From positions 1 to 37,273 of the forward strand of contig JABHEG010000096.1 of NCBI GenBank assembly GCA_018676675.1: a DNA stretch of 37,273 nucleotides, given 5' to 3'. The first letter of the stretch is position 1. Every line of letters begins with the position of its first letter. Under the pieces are notes generated by a model. The model was not told where the DNA came from. It saw only the letters and a list, made by a program, of their open reading frames with translations, and did no database searches. The DNA is from Lentisphaerota bacterium. GTDB lineage: Bacteria; Verrucomicrobiota; Lentisphaeria; Oligosphaerales; JABHEG01. Of this stretch, positions 24,957 to 33,829 are shown one piece after another. The position numbers and the translations under genes were made by a program.

Positions 24957-26306
24957 ATGGCTCTGGATCAACAGATCATCGACGATATTCAGGACTTGGA
25001 CTTCAGCGTTCAGTCAGTGGGCACGGCAAGCGTGGCATCCCCGCTTTCCGGAGTGCCCTTTGCCAGCGACAGCACCCGCATCTCCTATTTCACTGATGTT
25101 GATGCGGTCGAATCATTGGTTAAGGCGGGGAAGACGCTTCCCAGCTTCGTGGCGGCCGGGCCACGCGAGAAGATCTTCCACGATCCGGCCTGGACACGAG
25201 CCGCGATCGTGACATGTGGAGGACTGTGCCCGGGGATTAACGACGTCATCAAGGGGCTCGTCAATACTCTCTACCGGTACGGCGTACGGAACGTGTTCGG
25301 CGTTCGCTACGGGTTCCGCGGACTGATCCCGGCGTTTGGGCTTGAGCCCGTGAGGCTGGATCCCGATACGGTCGATCTGCTCCACGAAAACGGTGGTTCA
25401 GTGCTCGGGTCCTCCCGCGGAGAGCAGCCGACCGACGAGATTGTCCAGACCCTCGACCGGCTGAACATCAACGTTCTGTTCACGATCGGTGGAGACGGCA
25501 CACAGCGCGGCGCTCGGGACATCGCGGATGCATTGACGGAAAAGCAGTGCCCTATCAGCGTCGTCGGCGTCCCAAAAACGATCGACAACGACCTCAACTT
25601 CATGGCCCGCACGTTCGGCTTCGAGACGGCAGTCTACGCTTCCGAACCAATCATCAGCTGCGCCCACGATGAGGCCAAGGGAGCCTACAACGGCATCGGT
25701 CTGGTGCACCTGATGGGGCGGGACTCCGGGTTCATCGCCGCCAATGCTTCCCTGGCCAACTCAGTGGTCAACTTCTGCCTGGTGCCTGAGGTGCCATTCC
25801 AACTGGGGGGGGCGCGCGGTCTGCTGTCAGCGCTCGAACGCCGGCTGGAGGAGAAACAGCATGCCGTGATCGTGGTCGCTGAAGGAGCAGGACAGGAGCT
25901 GTTTGAAGCCGATGCTGGGGCGGAGAAAGACGCCTCGGGGAACCTCCTGCACAATGACATCGGGCTGTTCCTCAAGGCTAAGATTAAGGAGCATCTGAAG
26001 AAACGTGGTGTCGAGCACTCGGTCAAATATTTCGACCCGAGCTACATCATCAGGAGCATCCCCGCGCGCGGTACAGATGCCGTCTTCTGCCTCCACCTCG
26101 CCCAGAATGCCGTGCATGCAGCTATGGCCGGGATGACCAACGTCGTCATCGGACACTGGCATGATCGCTTCACGTGTGTGCCCATTCGGCTGGCCACGCG
26201 CAGCCGTCGGAAGATCCAGCCCCATGGGCAGCTTTGGCAATCGGTCCTGAACGTGACCGCCCAGGGACAGTACCTGGATGGATGCAATTGCGGGGACAAG
26301 AGCTAA
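24957..26306 (+). CDS. 6-phosphofructokinase (TP0108/plant-type group, probably ATP-dependent)
   Basis: The 449-residue protein belongs to the long PFK group seen in spirochaetes, plants and many uncultured bacteria. It has GGLCPGIND (88-96), IGGDGTQRGA (177-186), the catalytic PKTIDND (206-212) and MGRDSGFIA (253-261). It phosphorylates fructose 6-phosphate to the 1,6-bisphosphate in glycolysis. PPi-dependent enzymes usually have GGDDT at the donor loop; glycine here (GGDGT) suggests ATP, although PKTIDND is shared with PPi enzymes, so the donor is not certain. An AGGAAA site lies 8 nt before the ATG. It is divergent from the cyclophilin gene, and the UVR-motif gene follows after 24 nt. Confidence 0.88.
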   Translation: MALDQQIIDDIQDLDFSVQSVGTASVASPLSGVPFASDSTRISYFTDVDAVESLVKAGKTLPSFVAAGPREKIFHDPAWTRAAIVTCGGLCPGINDVIKGLVNTLYRYGVRNVFGVRYGFRGLIPAFGLEPVRLDPDTVDLLHENGGSVLGSSRGEQPTDEIVQTLDRLNINVLFTIGGDGTQRGARDIADALTEKQCPISVVGVPKTIDNDLNFMARTFGFETAVYASEPIISCAHDEAKGAYNGIGLVHLMGRDSGFIAANASLANSVVNFCLVPEVPFQLGGARGLLSALERRLEEKQHAVIVVAEGAGQELFEADAGAEKDASGNLLHNDIGLFLKAKIKEHLKKRGVEHSVKYFDPSYIIRSIPARGTDAVFCLHLAQNAVHAAMAGMTNVVIGHWHDRFTCVPIRLATRSRRKIQPHGQLWQSVLNVTAQGQYLDGCNCGDKS

Positions 26307-26330
26307 CGCGCGCTGTCCTCAACCGCATGA

Positions 26331-27131
26331 ATGCCGCAGCCCTCACCAGAAGTCGAAGCTGAAAGAACGAACGTGGACAAGCTCCTGAGAGACTGGCCCT
26401 ACGACCCGGAGAACGCGATCCGAGTGTTGAACGAAGGTGAGGACTGTGAAGTCCTCCAAATCCGGATCGATCAAGGAGGCTTCCAGGGCATTCTCCAGAT
26501 GGATCTTGATGGACGTCCCGATGGCGGCCGGCCGGATGATGCTGAGTTCTGCCTCGATTTCCAGAGAGCACGGCTGGCCAGCTACAAGGAAGAGAACGGC
26601 AGCGATGAAGGGTTCCTCCTGGATGGCGACACGTGCGCCGAGCTTTTCGACGAGGGCTTCCGGGTCTATCAACGCTATGTCTTCCTCCTGCAGTTGCAGG
26701 ACTACCCCCGCGTTATTCGTGACACCATCCGAAACATGGAGCTCTTTCGGTTCGTGAACCGCTATGCGGAGGCAGAGGAGGATCGCCTAAACTTGGAGAA
26801 ATGGTGGCCCTACATCATCCGCATTCACGCCGAAGCTCAGGCCCTCCAGGCCGTTGAGCAGAAGCACTACGATGCGGCTTTGGGCGTGGTGGAAGAAGCC
26901 CGGGCCGTGATCGAGAAGCTAAGCGATGTGAATGCCGAAGAGTTCTACTATGAGAAGGGACGTTCCATCCAGGAGTTGGCCAAGCTGGAAGAAGCCATCG
27001 CAGAGCGCAAGCCGCTCAGCTCTGAGGAGCGCCTCAGACGCGAACTCAAGAAAGCGGTGCGAGGCGAAGAATTTGAGCGTGCGGCAGTGCTGCGTGACCG
27101 TCTCAGAGCCCTCAGCCAGACTGAGGGATGA
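26331..27131 (+). CDS. UVR-motif protein of unknown function
   Basis: The 266-residue, acidic, mostly helical protein ends in a UvrB/UvrC-type UVR motif, LRRELKKAVRGEEFERAAVL plus RDRLRAL (about 234-260), a helical hairpin that mediates protein-protein contacts in UvrB, UvrC, McsA and ClpC. The N-terminal half has no domain I recognise but keeps repeated short segments such as VLQIRIDQGGFQGILQMDLD and YVFLLQLQDYPRVIRDTIRN. The start is uncertain: the ATG at 26331 is used, while a GTG at 26373 (VDKLLRDWPYDP) is an alternative. It lies 24 nt after the PFK gene, so the two may be co-transcribed. Confidence 0.7.
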   Translation: MPQPSPEVEAERTNVDKLLRDWPYDPENAIRVLNEGEDCEVLQIRIDQGGFQGILQMDLDGRPDGGRPDDAEFCLDFQRARLASYKEENGSDEGFLLDGDTCAELFDEGFRVYQRYVFLLQLQDYPRVIRDTIRNMELFRFVNRYAEAEEDRLNLEKWWPYIIRIHAEAQALQAVEQKHYDAALGVVEEARAVIEKLSDVNAEEFYYEKGRSIQELAKLEEAIAERKPLSSEERLRRELKKAVRGEEFERAAVLRDRLRALSQTEG

Positions 27132-27242
27132 CGCCAGACGCCGACGGGAAAGGGAGGGAACCAGTGTCCGGCGGGGGCCACGAACAGTCCGGGCGCCCGT
27201 TGTCCACTGACACCGTTCCCGGAGTCTCAGCTACAGCGCCTG

Positions 27243-29492
27243 TCAGCGGAAACGAATGACCTTCCGGGTAATCCACTCGGCCGCAAGAAGGGCGATGAGA
27301 AGGCCCCATATCCAGGGACGATCCCACAATGGGACACGGCTAAGCTGGAGGTGATCGGTCGCCTCCTCCTCTACCTGCAAGAGCTCTCGCAGTTCCTCCC
27401 GGGACGCCAAGACCTTTCCTCCGGTCGAAGCCGCGAGCTGTTCCAGCAGAGCCGAATCGGGGCTGACGTCCAGAAATTCCTTGGAAACGCGCGTCACCTC
27501 GACCGCGCACCGGGCGTCGAGGGGAGCAGCGTCGTCACCGCGATCGCCCGCGAAGACAATCTCCAGCGTTCCGGCATCGACAGACTTGGGAATGACGATG
27601 TCCCCTCTGAAGTCGCGTGTTTCCCGGCTGAGAGTCAGCCGCTGCGGAACGGCGTTGGGCAGTGCCAGGCAGGCCGTCACCGACAGTTCGGCCAGTTCGT
27701 CGACATCCACGTCCCTCAACAACACAGCGCGCAGCCTGATCACTTCTCCCGTCCGGTAGCGTGTGGACTCAGTGAATCCAGCCAGCGCCATACGGTGTCG
27801 CGAGAGGCTGTTCTCCCCCAGCCACGTGGCCACATTGGCCCAGAATGTTCGGTAGTAACGGTTGTCCATTTCCCCTTCTCCCCACTCCGTTTGGTAGCGA
27901 TCTCCCCACCCACCGGCAGCGTCTGACGTGAACGCCATCGCACGCCCTCTCCCGTAGCTCTGCACGCTGACCACTGGCATCTCGCGCTCCGGGTGGACAA
28001 TGAGAACTGTCGCTCCCGGTTTGGCTCGGTTGACGAGATTGGTTCCCATGAGCGGGGGGTGAGCGTCAAGTATGCGACGGTTGCGGTCAGGCTCGAAATC
28101 GATCTGAAGAATTGGATGCTCGCGAGCGGCGTCCGGTATGACCGGCTGGAACTCCTCCATGACATAGCCGTCGGCCAGGGTCTGCATATCCATTGGGATC
28201 ATCTGTTCCCAGATGGTGCGATCCCACCCCCCAGCTCCGAACGCAGTGTACCCACCAATCATGCAAAACCCGCCGCCGCGCTGAGTCACGAGGTCGACCG
28301 TCCAGCGCAGCTGATCTTCCGTGAAGACGGAGCGGTTGATGTCACTACAGATGACGACATCGTAGCTGAGTAACTCGTCGCGGGACTCGGGGTATCCTCT
28401 GTCGCGGTCATCGAGGCGAAACAACTGTCCTCCCGCAGCCACTTGCTTATCGACGGTCAGGACGTCGACCTGGATGTGCCCCGTCTCGGCAAACGCCTCC
28501 CTGAAGTAGTCGTACTCCCATCTGCCCCAAGTCTCATCTTTGTGGTTGGATCCCTCCATGTAAAGGACCCGGGTCAACGGCTCACGAACGGACAGGTCGA
28601 AGGCAAACTGATTGTCCTGGACAGACAACTCTCCCTCTTGCGGCGAAATCTCGAGTGAGAACGATTCGTCTTCCCGGCCGGCCGAGAGGGTCAGCTCATG
28701 CTCATGAAGTCCCGGTTCGAGAGGAATCTTCCGGCGCTGCACGATCGTTCCCCCGGCCCGGCGCAACACCAGATCCCCCACAGCGTCCCGTAGGCCAACA
28801 ATACGCAGCATGGCGCGCACACGAACACGACTTCCCCGCGGCACATGCGAGGGCACAAAGCAGTTCGCGATCGCGATGTTCTTCGGGGCACCGGTCTCCG
28901 GGAAGAGGATGGTGGAGACTGGCACACCGTGGCGGCGCGCCAACGCGATCGCATGCCCGAGGTCTTGACGGTCGTCGATCCTGCCATCGCTCAGCACGAC
29001 CACCTCTGCCATCTCCCGCTCAAGGCCGGACACAAGCAGCTCATTCAGGCCGCGCGCCAGAGAGCTGTTGTCGCCCAGTCCAGCAGGAAGCAACCAGGGG
29101 TCCTCGGCCTCGTCCGCGGGGAATCGCAGGGCGTCCGAGAAAAACGCCACTTCGGTCTGCCGATCCGAGCCCTCCTCCATGGCTGCGGTCACCAGACGTC
29201 GAGCTTCCTCAAAGCGAGTTCGGCCGCGCCCGACGCCCATGCTGCCTGACGCGTCCACGAGAAAGCACACGGTACGCCGGCCCGGGGCTGCATCCGTGTC
29301 CTCCAGTCCAACAGGGGCGGCAAGAATGGCAAAGAGGATCAGCAGTACCAGCAGGCGCAGAACAAACAGTGCGCCGCGAACACGTCGTGATTTGACGCGG
29401 CGGCTGCCAAGAATGAGCCAAGCCGCCAAGAGGACGGCCACGGTGCACATGAAAGACTGCTCCCACACCCCAAATGGCAGGTCAAGCGTCAT
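27243..29492 (-). CDS. Membrane VWA / glutamine-amidotransferase-like protein
   Basis: The 749-residue protein has two N-terminal membrane segments (about 14-29 and 40-62), a von Willebrand A domain (about 73-230) with a MIDAS DASGSMG (80-86), a long middle part with a class I glutamine-amidotransferase-like fold (DVVICSDINRSVFTEDQLRW, GGGFCMIGGYTAFGAGGW) and a C-terminal membrane segment (about 728-745). No catalytic Cys-His-Glu triad of a true amidotransferase is evident, so this half may only bind. The layout is common in planctomycetes and relatives, often next to MoxR, DUF58 and BatA genes, none of which is present here. GGAG lies 6 nt before the ATG. The large periplasmic portion and metal-binding VWA suggest a role in envelope protein assembly. 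Confidence 0.8.
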   Translation of the reverse strand: MTLDLPFGVWEQSFMCTVAVLLAAWLILGSRRVKSRRVRGALFVLRLLVLLILFAILAAPVGLEDTDAAPGRRTVCFLVDASGSMGVGRGRTRFEEARRLVTAAMEEGSDRQTEVAFFSDALRFPADEAEDPWLLPAGLGDNSSLARGLNELLVSGLEREMAEVVVLSDGRIDDRQDLGHAIALARRHGVPVSTILFPETGAPKNIAIANCFVPSHVPRGSRVRVRAMLRIVGLRDAVGDLVLRRAGGTIVQRRKIPLEPGLHEHELTLSAGREDESFSLEISPQEGELSVQDNQFAFDLSVREPLTRVLYMEGSNHKDETWGRWEYDYFREAFAETGHIQVDVLTVDKQVAAGGQLFRLDDRDRGYPESRDELLSYDVVICSDINRSVFTEDQLRWTVDLVTQRGGGFCMIGGYTAFGAGGWDRTIWEQMIPMDMQTLADGYVMEEFQPVIPDAAREHPILQIDFEPDRNRRILDAHPPLMGTNLVNRAKPGATVLIVHPEREMPVVSVQSYGRGRAMAFTSDAAGGWGDRYQTEWGEGEMDNRYYRTFWANVATWLGENSLSRHRMALAGFTESTRYRTGEVIRLRAVLLRDVDVDELAELSVTACLALPNAVPQRLTLSRETRDFRGDIVIPKSVDAGTLEIVFAGDRGDDAAPLDARCAVEVTRVSKEFLDVSPDSALLEQLAASTGGKVLASREELRELLQVEEEATDHLQLSRVPLWDRPWIWGLLIALLAAEWITRKVIRFR

Positions 29493-29879
29493 CGATCACT
29501 CCAAAAGAAAGCGAACCTCCGGTAGCCTGAGCCGGGAACGGTTTCCCCGGGGAAGGTGAGACACCAAGGCGAGATGAAAACACAGGGAAGTAACATGCAT
29601 TTGGAGACAACCACCGACGGCGGATCCAGTACCCGAAGCGCTGGAAATAGGTGCAGCACAAAGAGCTGAGGGAGGTCGGCAAGGCAACGAACACACCTTT
29701 GTGCATAACTTTCCACTCCGACTCGCCTTGAAAAACGCGATGTGGCTATTTTTCGCCAAATTACATCATAACACACTTACACAGAATCCCTTACAACACA
29801 AACAGCAAACTAACAGCCGCGAGCACGCCCTGTTAATAACTTGTGGATAAACTGCAAACAACCTATGCAAAAACAAACT
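29493..29879. other. A+T-rich spacer with DnaA-box-like sites (see 29700-29850)
   Basis: No gene is seen. The 3' half is strikingly A+T-rich for this genome: by hand count 29751-29814 is about 36% G+C. Near 29520-29565 the reverse strand can fold AACC...CCGG with CCGG...GGTT in the leader of the VWA gene; I do not recognise it as a riboswitch. Confidence 0.6.
29700..29850 (-). other. Candidate replication-origin-like region (DnaA boxes beside an A+T-rich stretch)
   Basis: On the reverse strand a perfect TTATCCACA box (29850-29842) is followed, 2 nt on, by TTATTAACA (29839-29831, one mismatch to TTATNCACA), and a second consensus box TTATGCACA lies at 29708-29700. A 7/9 match sits at 29749-29741. 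All four share one orientation and flank the A+T-rich 29751-29814. Box clustering and base composition fit an oriC or a secondary DnaA-binding locus, but dnaA, dnaN, gidA and rpmH are not adjacent, so the call is tentative. Confidence 0.4.
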
Positions 29880-30950
29880 TCAAGCGTTCGACTGCGTTTT
29901 TTTTGAGGTCGACGAGCTTTTTTCCGTGAGCGCGAGGCAGAGCACCTCAAGCGCAAGTCGTTCATTGACCCCGGGGACAAGTGCGCGTACCCATTGGCTC
30001 ACCTCGGCCAAAGCCTGTTCGGCTTCACCCCATTCAGGACGGATCAGCTCGCGGTCTCCACCAAGACCAGCGGCCTCCAAGATCTCAGGGTGAGGCAGAA
30101 GGTCGTGAGCTGCTCCAGCGGCAATAAGGGCTTGCTGCAGGAACCACGTCTGGATCGCATCGGCCACTTCGTGGCGAAGACGGACGTACTCGGCTTCCTG
30201 GCGTGCGACACGCTGCTCTTCCAGACGCTTCTTGAGAGCCTTGTCATCGGTGGCCACGGTGGCCCAACGTTCATCCGAGCTGTCGCCGACCTGCTCCTCG
30301 GCCAAGTTCCGGAGGTGGCCGAACAGCCGGTCCAGGTCAGCTGCCACAGCCAATCCCTGGGCCGCGCCAGCCCCTCGCCGTAGGCGCCCCAGCAGCTCAA
30401 ACAGCCCAAGCGCCCGGACCATGTCATAGCTCCGTCGGTTCTGCAGAAGGGAAACGACCTGGCAGCGTGAGCGAATAGTCGGGAGAAGAGCCTTGGGTTG
30501 AGCAGTCAGGAGCATCAGTATCGTGCGCGGAGCTGGCTCCTCCAGCGTCTTCAGAAACGCATTCTGGGCCTCGTCTCCCATCCGGTCGGCTTCGACGATG
30601 ATGCCCACCTTCATCCGATCTCGCGCGGCCGATAGGCCAAGCTGATGCTCAAGCCCACGAACGTCCCCAATAAGGATCTGTCTCGATTTGGACTGCGGGC
30701 GAAGCTCATGCTTGTCAGGATATGTCTTGGCCTTCAGCATGATACACGGAGGACAGCTTCCGCAGGCGTCGCCATCCGGGCCTGGAGCGAGACACGCGCA
30801 GACCTCGGCCCAAGCGCCGACAAAGCGCTCCAGGAAAGGGACGTCATCCCCAACAAACAAGTAAGCCTGGCCCACACGGTCTGTAAGCCTAGTCTGGCGC
30901 AGCCGCGCGCACAGGCGGGAGTAGCGTTCTTCAAATTCAACCAAGGACAC
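29880..30950 (-). CDS. holB: DNA polymerase III subunit delta'
   Basis: The 356-residue protein is a clamp-loader AAA+ subunit. It has a zinc finger C-x9-C-x2-C-x2-C (C53, C63, C66, C69), a sensor-type segment VGIIVEADRMGDEAQNAFLK and LEEPAPRTILMLLTAQPKALLPTIRSRCQ. The P-loop position reads FVGDD without GK-S/T, so it should not bind ATP, as expected for delta'. It loads the sliding clamp during replication. The start is a GTG at 30950, overlapping tmk by 14 nt, with GGAG about 10 nt upstream; tmk-holB is a conserved pair. The C-terminus (SSSTSKKTQSNA) is encoded through A6 and A8 runs, which could slip. Confidence 0.85.
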   Translation of the reverse strand: MSLVEFEERYSRLCARLRQTRLTDRVGQAYLFVGDDVPFLERFVGAWAEVCACLAPGPDGDACGSCPPCIMLKAKTYPDKHELRPQSKSRQILIGDVRGLEHQLGLSAARDRMKVGIIVEADRMGDEAQNAFLKTLEEPAPRTILMLLTAQPKALLPTIRSRCQVVSLLQNRRSYDMVRALGLFELLGRLRRGAGAAQGLAVAADLDRLFGHLRNLAEEQVGDSSDERWATVATDDKALKKRLEEQRVARQEAEYVRLRHEVADAIQTWFLQQALIAAGAAHDLLPHPEILEAAGLGGDRELIRPEWGEAEQALAEVSQWVRALVPGVNERLALEVLCLALTEKSSSTSKKTQSNA

Positions 30951-31593
30951 GGTCAACAGTCTCCATAATGGCGGCGTGGACAACCGGAGCAGGCCCATCA
31001 GCACGCACCGTGCGGATCCGCTCGGGATGCTGACGGGAGAGCGCGAGAAATCCCGCACGGACGCGCTCATGGAAGGCCGTCGCTTCATTCTGAAAACGGT
31101 CCGCGGCCGCCGCCTCCCCATCCCGCCGTCTGACGCGCTCAAGCCCAAGCGGAGTCGGTACGTCGAGCAAGATCGTCAGATCGGGGGTGCACTCTGACGT
31201 GCAGAACGTGTGCATTGCCGCGATGAAGTCGAGGGCGAGCCCTCGGCCTTCGCCTTGATAGACGGTTGTCGAATCAATGAATCGATCGCACACGACGACA
31301 CCACCGGCCCTGAGGTGCGGGAGAATCGTGTCCTTAACAAGCTGCGCTCGGCTGGCACCGAACAGGAGGAGCTCTGCCTCTGGACAGAGAGGCATGGCGT
31401 CATCGCGTAGGAGTAACAGCCCACGGATACGCTCCCCGAGGGCTGTCCCGCCGGGTTCACGAATCCGCAGCACATCATAGCCGCGACGCTCCAGCTGGTC
31501 CACGAGCATGCCCTGCTGCGTGGTCTTGCCCACGCCCTCAGCTCCCTCCAGCGTCACGAAGAAGCCGTTGGGTAATGTGGGCAATGCGGTCAC
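30937..31593 (-). CDS. tmk: Thymidylate kinase
   Basis: The protein (218 residues from this start) has the Walker A loop EGAEGVGKTTQ, the dTMP-binding REPGGTALGE, VVCDRFIDSTTVYQGEGRGL, and the lid-type ERVRRRDGEAAAADRFQ. It phosphorylates dTMP to dTDP for DNA synthesis. I chose the GTG at 31593, which has AAGG about 9 nt upstream and gives the normal family length; another in-frame GTG at 31632 would add 13 residues but has no ribosome binding site. holB starts within its last codons, so the two are translated together. Confidence 0.92.
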   Translation of the reverse strand: MTALPTLPNGFFVTLEGAEGVGKTTQQGMLVDQLERRGYDVLRIREPGGTALGERIRGLLLLRDDAMPLCPEAELLLFGASRAQLVKDTILPHLRAGGVVVCDRFIDSTTVYQGEGRGLALDFIAAMHTFCTSECTPDLTILLDVPTPLGLERVRRRDGEAAAADRFQNEATAFHERVRAGFLALSRQHPERIRTVRADGPAPVVHAAIMETVDRVLG

Positions 31594-32200
31594 GTGCTGC
31601 GCCTTGATGGTAGCGGCATCTCGGGAAGACACTCTGAACGGGCTGGATTGCGCGGCACAAGACCACGGCTAGGGCCTGCCGATGAAGCCGAGCAGTATAC
31701 AGGGAAGGCCACGCAACCAGTGTGGACCATGTAGTATACTGCCCCCTGCGGCCATGGCCAAGAGTCGAAGCCCTCCCGCGAGGCCGTTTCGGTCTCCGTT
31801 CTGGAGCCGCGAGAAGGTGATCCGAACGATTCCTGTTCAAAGGAAGACACGATCCGGAACGTCCCACCCGGTATCCGAGAGAATCGGCGTGACGGGGTCG
31901 ACCAAACGGCCCTGAACATCCCGCGCGTTCTGTCAGTGTCAGACAGCCAACGCCGGCCGCCCCCGGGGAAGGCGCTCGTGCTCCCCTCTCGCCGGTCGCG
32001 CTCTTCCCGCGAGAGGAAGGGCAATGCTCAGGGAGCAAATGGGGCCACCAAAAACGCCTCGCTTCCTTCGTAATTGAGGGACGACACGTCTATAGTTCAG
32101 CGGAGTTTCGGGACATCCTCTGTCAAGTCACAGGACGCCGCCAGGACGCGGTGACGCAGTTGGCTGACAGGTGAGATGGAGCATCAGGGCACCCCGGGAA
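31594..32200. other. Long intergenic region between divergent tmk and SpoIIE-type phosphatase genes
   Basis: About 600 nt without a credible gene. It contains the inverted repeat described separately (31692-31742). TATAGT near 32089-32094 looks like a -10 box for the forward gene but lacks a good -35. Open frames here show no domain or ribosome binding site. Confidence 0.5.
31692..31742. repeat. Inverted repeat pair GCAGTATAC / GTATACTGC
   Basis: GCAGTATAC (31692-31700) and its exact reverse complement GTATACTGC (31734-31742) are 33 nt apart, with centres 39 bp apart. Each contains the 6-bp palindrome GTATAC. They lie about 100-150 nt upstream of tmk on the reverse strand. They could be a pair of operators or a long-looped hairpin. 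Confidence 0.5.
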
Positions 32201-33646
32201 ATGGGCTTCTTTGGCACACTGATTTTTCTGGCAACTATCGTCGGCGTATGCTTCGCGGTTGGGCACTTTCTGCACCGGTACCGGGAGCTGGAGGCAGAAC
32301 TGCTGCGAACCCGCCGTCAACGGTCAGAAGTCATCGATTTTCTGAACCACTTCTCCCGCAGCGTGGCAACCGTGGCCGAAATCGATCACGCGATGCAGCT
32401 CGTGGCCCATTACCTGGCAGACGTCTTAGGGGCGGAGTCCCTTGGCATCTACACCGTTGACCCCAATCCGGCCGATGCCGACGAGAAACGACTCCGTGGA
32501 GCCGCCGTTGCCGGGATGTTCCCACTGTTCCACGGCGAATCGGAGATCGTGCTCGCGAAGGTCAAGTACCGGCTCGAACACCTAAAGCATGAGTTCGTGA
32601 CCTTCGGCGACGGCATCCTGGGACGAGTAGCAGCGACCGACAGCAGTGTCTTGGTCCGCGATGCCGCTACCTACGGCGTTCCCGAAGAGATCCCTCCGCG
32701 TGTACATACGTTGATGGCCGTCCCCATGCGCGTGGAGAACCAGCTTCATGGAGTCGTTTGCGCCGTCAACTGCCGGGAAGAGGCCCGGGTCTTCGAAGAA
32801 GAAGACCTGCAGATGCTGGAGACGCTCTCCTACCAGGCTGCACTGGCAAGCAATCTCGTCAACGTATACTCGGAGCGCAGCAAGCAGGAGCGCATCCTCC
32901 AAGAGCTTCACTTCGGCCGCGAAATCCAGCGGTCTCTGCTTCCCGCCCAAGTCCCGGAATGGGGCAGCTATGACTTCACTGCCTTCGGGAAACCCGCCCT
33001 TGAAGTGGCGGGCGACTACTACGATTTCGTCGAGATCGATGAGAACCGACTCATGATCGTGGTAGCTGACGCTACCGGCAAGGGCGTTCCGGCATGCATG
33101 CTCATGGCCATGTGTCGAAGCTTTGTGCGCTCCCTGGTCGAACGCTATGCCGGCCTGGAGCACTTCCTGAAAGAGCTCAATCTCAGACTGTTCCGGGGCA
33201 CGGATGCGGCCAACTTCCTGACCATGGGCCTGGTTGTCATCGACAAAAAGACGCATGTGTGTGAGTACGGATGTGCAGGCCACCCGCCCTTACTCATCCG
33301 GACAGCTTTGGACAAAACACTGGAAATAAAGCCCGAGGGGCCGGCTCTGGGGCTGCTGCCTAATGAGTTCGGCGTTCACTTCGACACTCTGACCTTCCTG
33401 TTCAATCCGGGGACGTCTCTACTCTTGTTTACCGACGGCATCACCGAGGCACTGAACCGGGATGGAACTGAGTTCGGCCAGGAACGCCTGAAGGCGATCT
33501 GGGACGCCAGCGCAACCGCCGCCCCCGAAGAGATGTCACAGAACATCGTTGACGGAGTGAAGGATTTCGTCGGCGACACGCCGCAGAGCGACGACCAGAC
33601 CATGGTCATCGTTTCTCTGGCCGCCGAGGAACCCACGGATGCTTGA
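32201..33646 (+). CDS. GAF-domain PP2C-type (SpoIIE/RsbU) serine phosphatase, membrane-anchored
   Basis: The 481-residue protein has an N-terminal membrane segment (about 4-22), a short coiled coil (25-45), a GAF domain (about 50-220, VGAM-type VHTLMAVPMRVENQLHGVVC) and a SpoIIE-like PP2C domain (about 245-475). Phosphatase signatures: REIQRSLLP, GDYYDF, VVADATGKGVPACMLMAM, GCAGHPPLL, LLFTDGITEALN and SDDQTMVIV, with the metal-binding aspartates in DYYD, DAT, FTDG and SDDQ. Such proteins dephosphorylate anti-sigma-factor antagonists in partner-switching stress pathways. No RsbV/RsbW-type partner is adjacent. The ATG at 32201 directly precedes the membrane segment; a GTG at 32171 is an alternative. 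Confidence 0.88.
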   Translation: MGFFGTLIFLATIVGVCFAVGHFLHRYRELEAELLRTRRQRSEVIDFLNHFSRSVATVAEIDHAMQLVAHYLADVLGAESLGIYTVDPNPADADEKRLRGAAVAGMFPLFHGESEIVLAKVKYRLEHLKHEFVTFGDGILGRVAATDSSVLVRDAATYGVPEEIPPRVHTLMAVPMRVENQLHGVVCAVNCREEARVFEEEDLQMLETLSYQAALASNLVNVYSERSKQERILQELHFGREIQRSLLPAQVPEWGSYDFTAFGKPALEVAGDYYDFVEIDENRLMIVVADATGKGVPACMLMAMCRSFVRSLVERYAGLEHFLKELNLRLFRGTDAANFLTMGLVVIDKKTHVCEYGCAGHPPLLIRTALDKTLEIKPEGPALGLLPNEFGVHFDTLTFLFNPGTSLLLFTDGITEALNRDGTEFGQERLKAIWDASATAAPEEMSQNIVDGVKDFVGDTPQSDDQTMVIVSLAAEEPTDA

Positions 33647-33829
33647 GCGGGTCTCCTTGGAGTAGCCGCCTGGGTGGCTCAGACCGGCACGGACAGGGCG
33701 GATGGCTCATCTGGAACCGGAAGAGCGAGAGACACGACCAGGAAGCTGAGGGCAATGGGAAAGCAGTGACACTCACCCCACGGGAGCCGCGTTCGAGCGG
33801 AAACCGGTGGATAGCAGGAGAAACCGAAA

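Noticed and set aside
29515..29570. Possible riboswitch in the leader of the VWA gene
   Set aside because: The GC-rich fold and GGTGAGA-like bases recall cobalamin or c-di-GMP riboswitches, but the conserved cores of neither are present.
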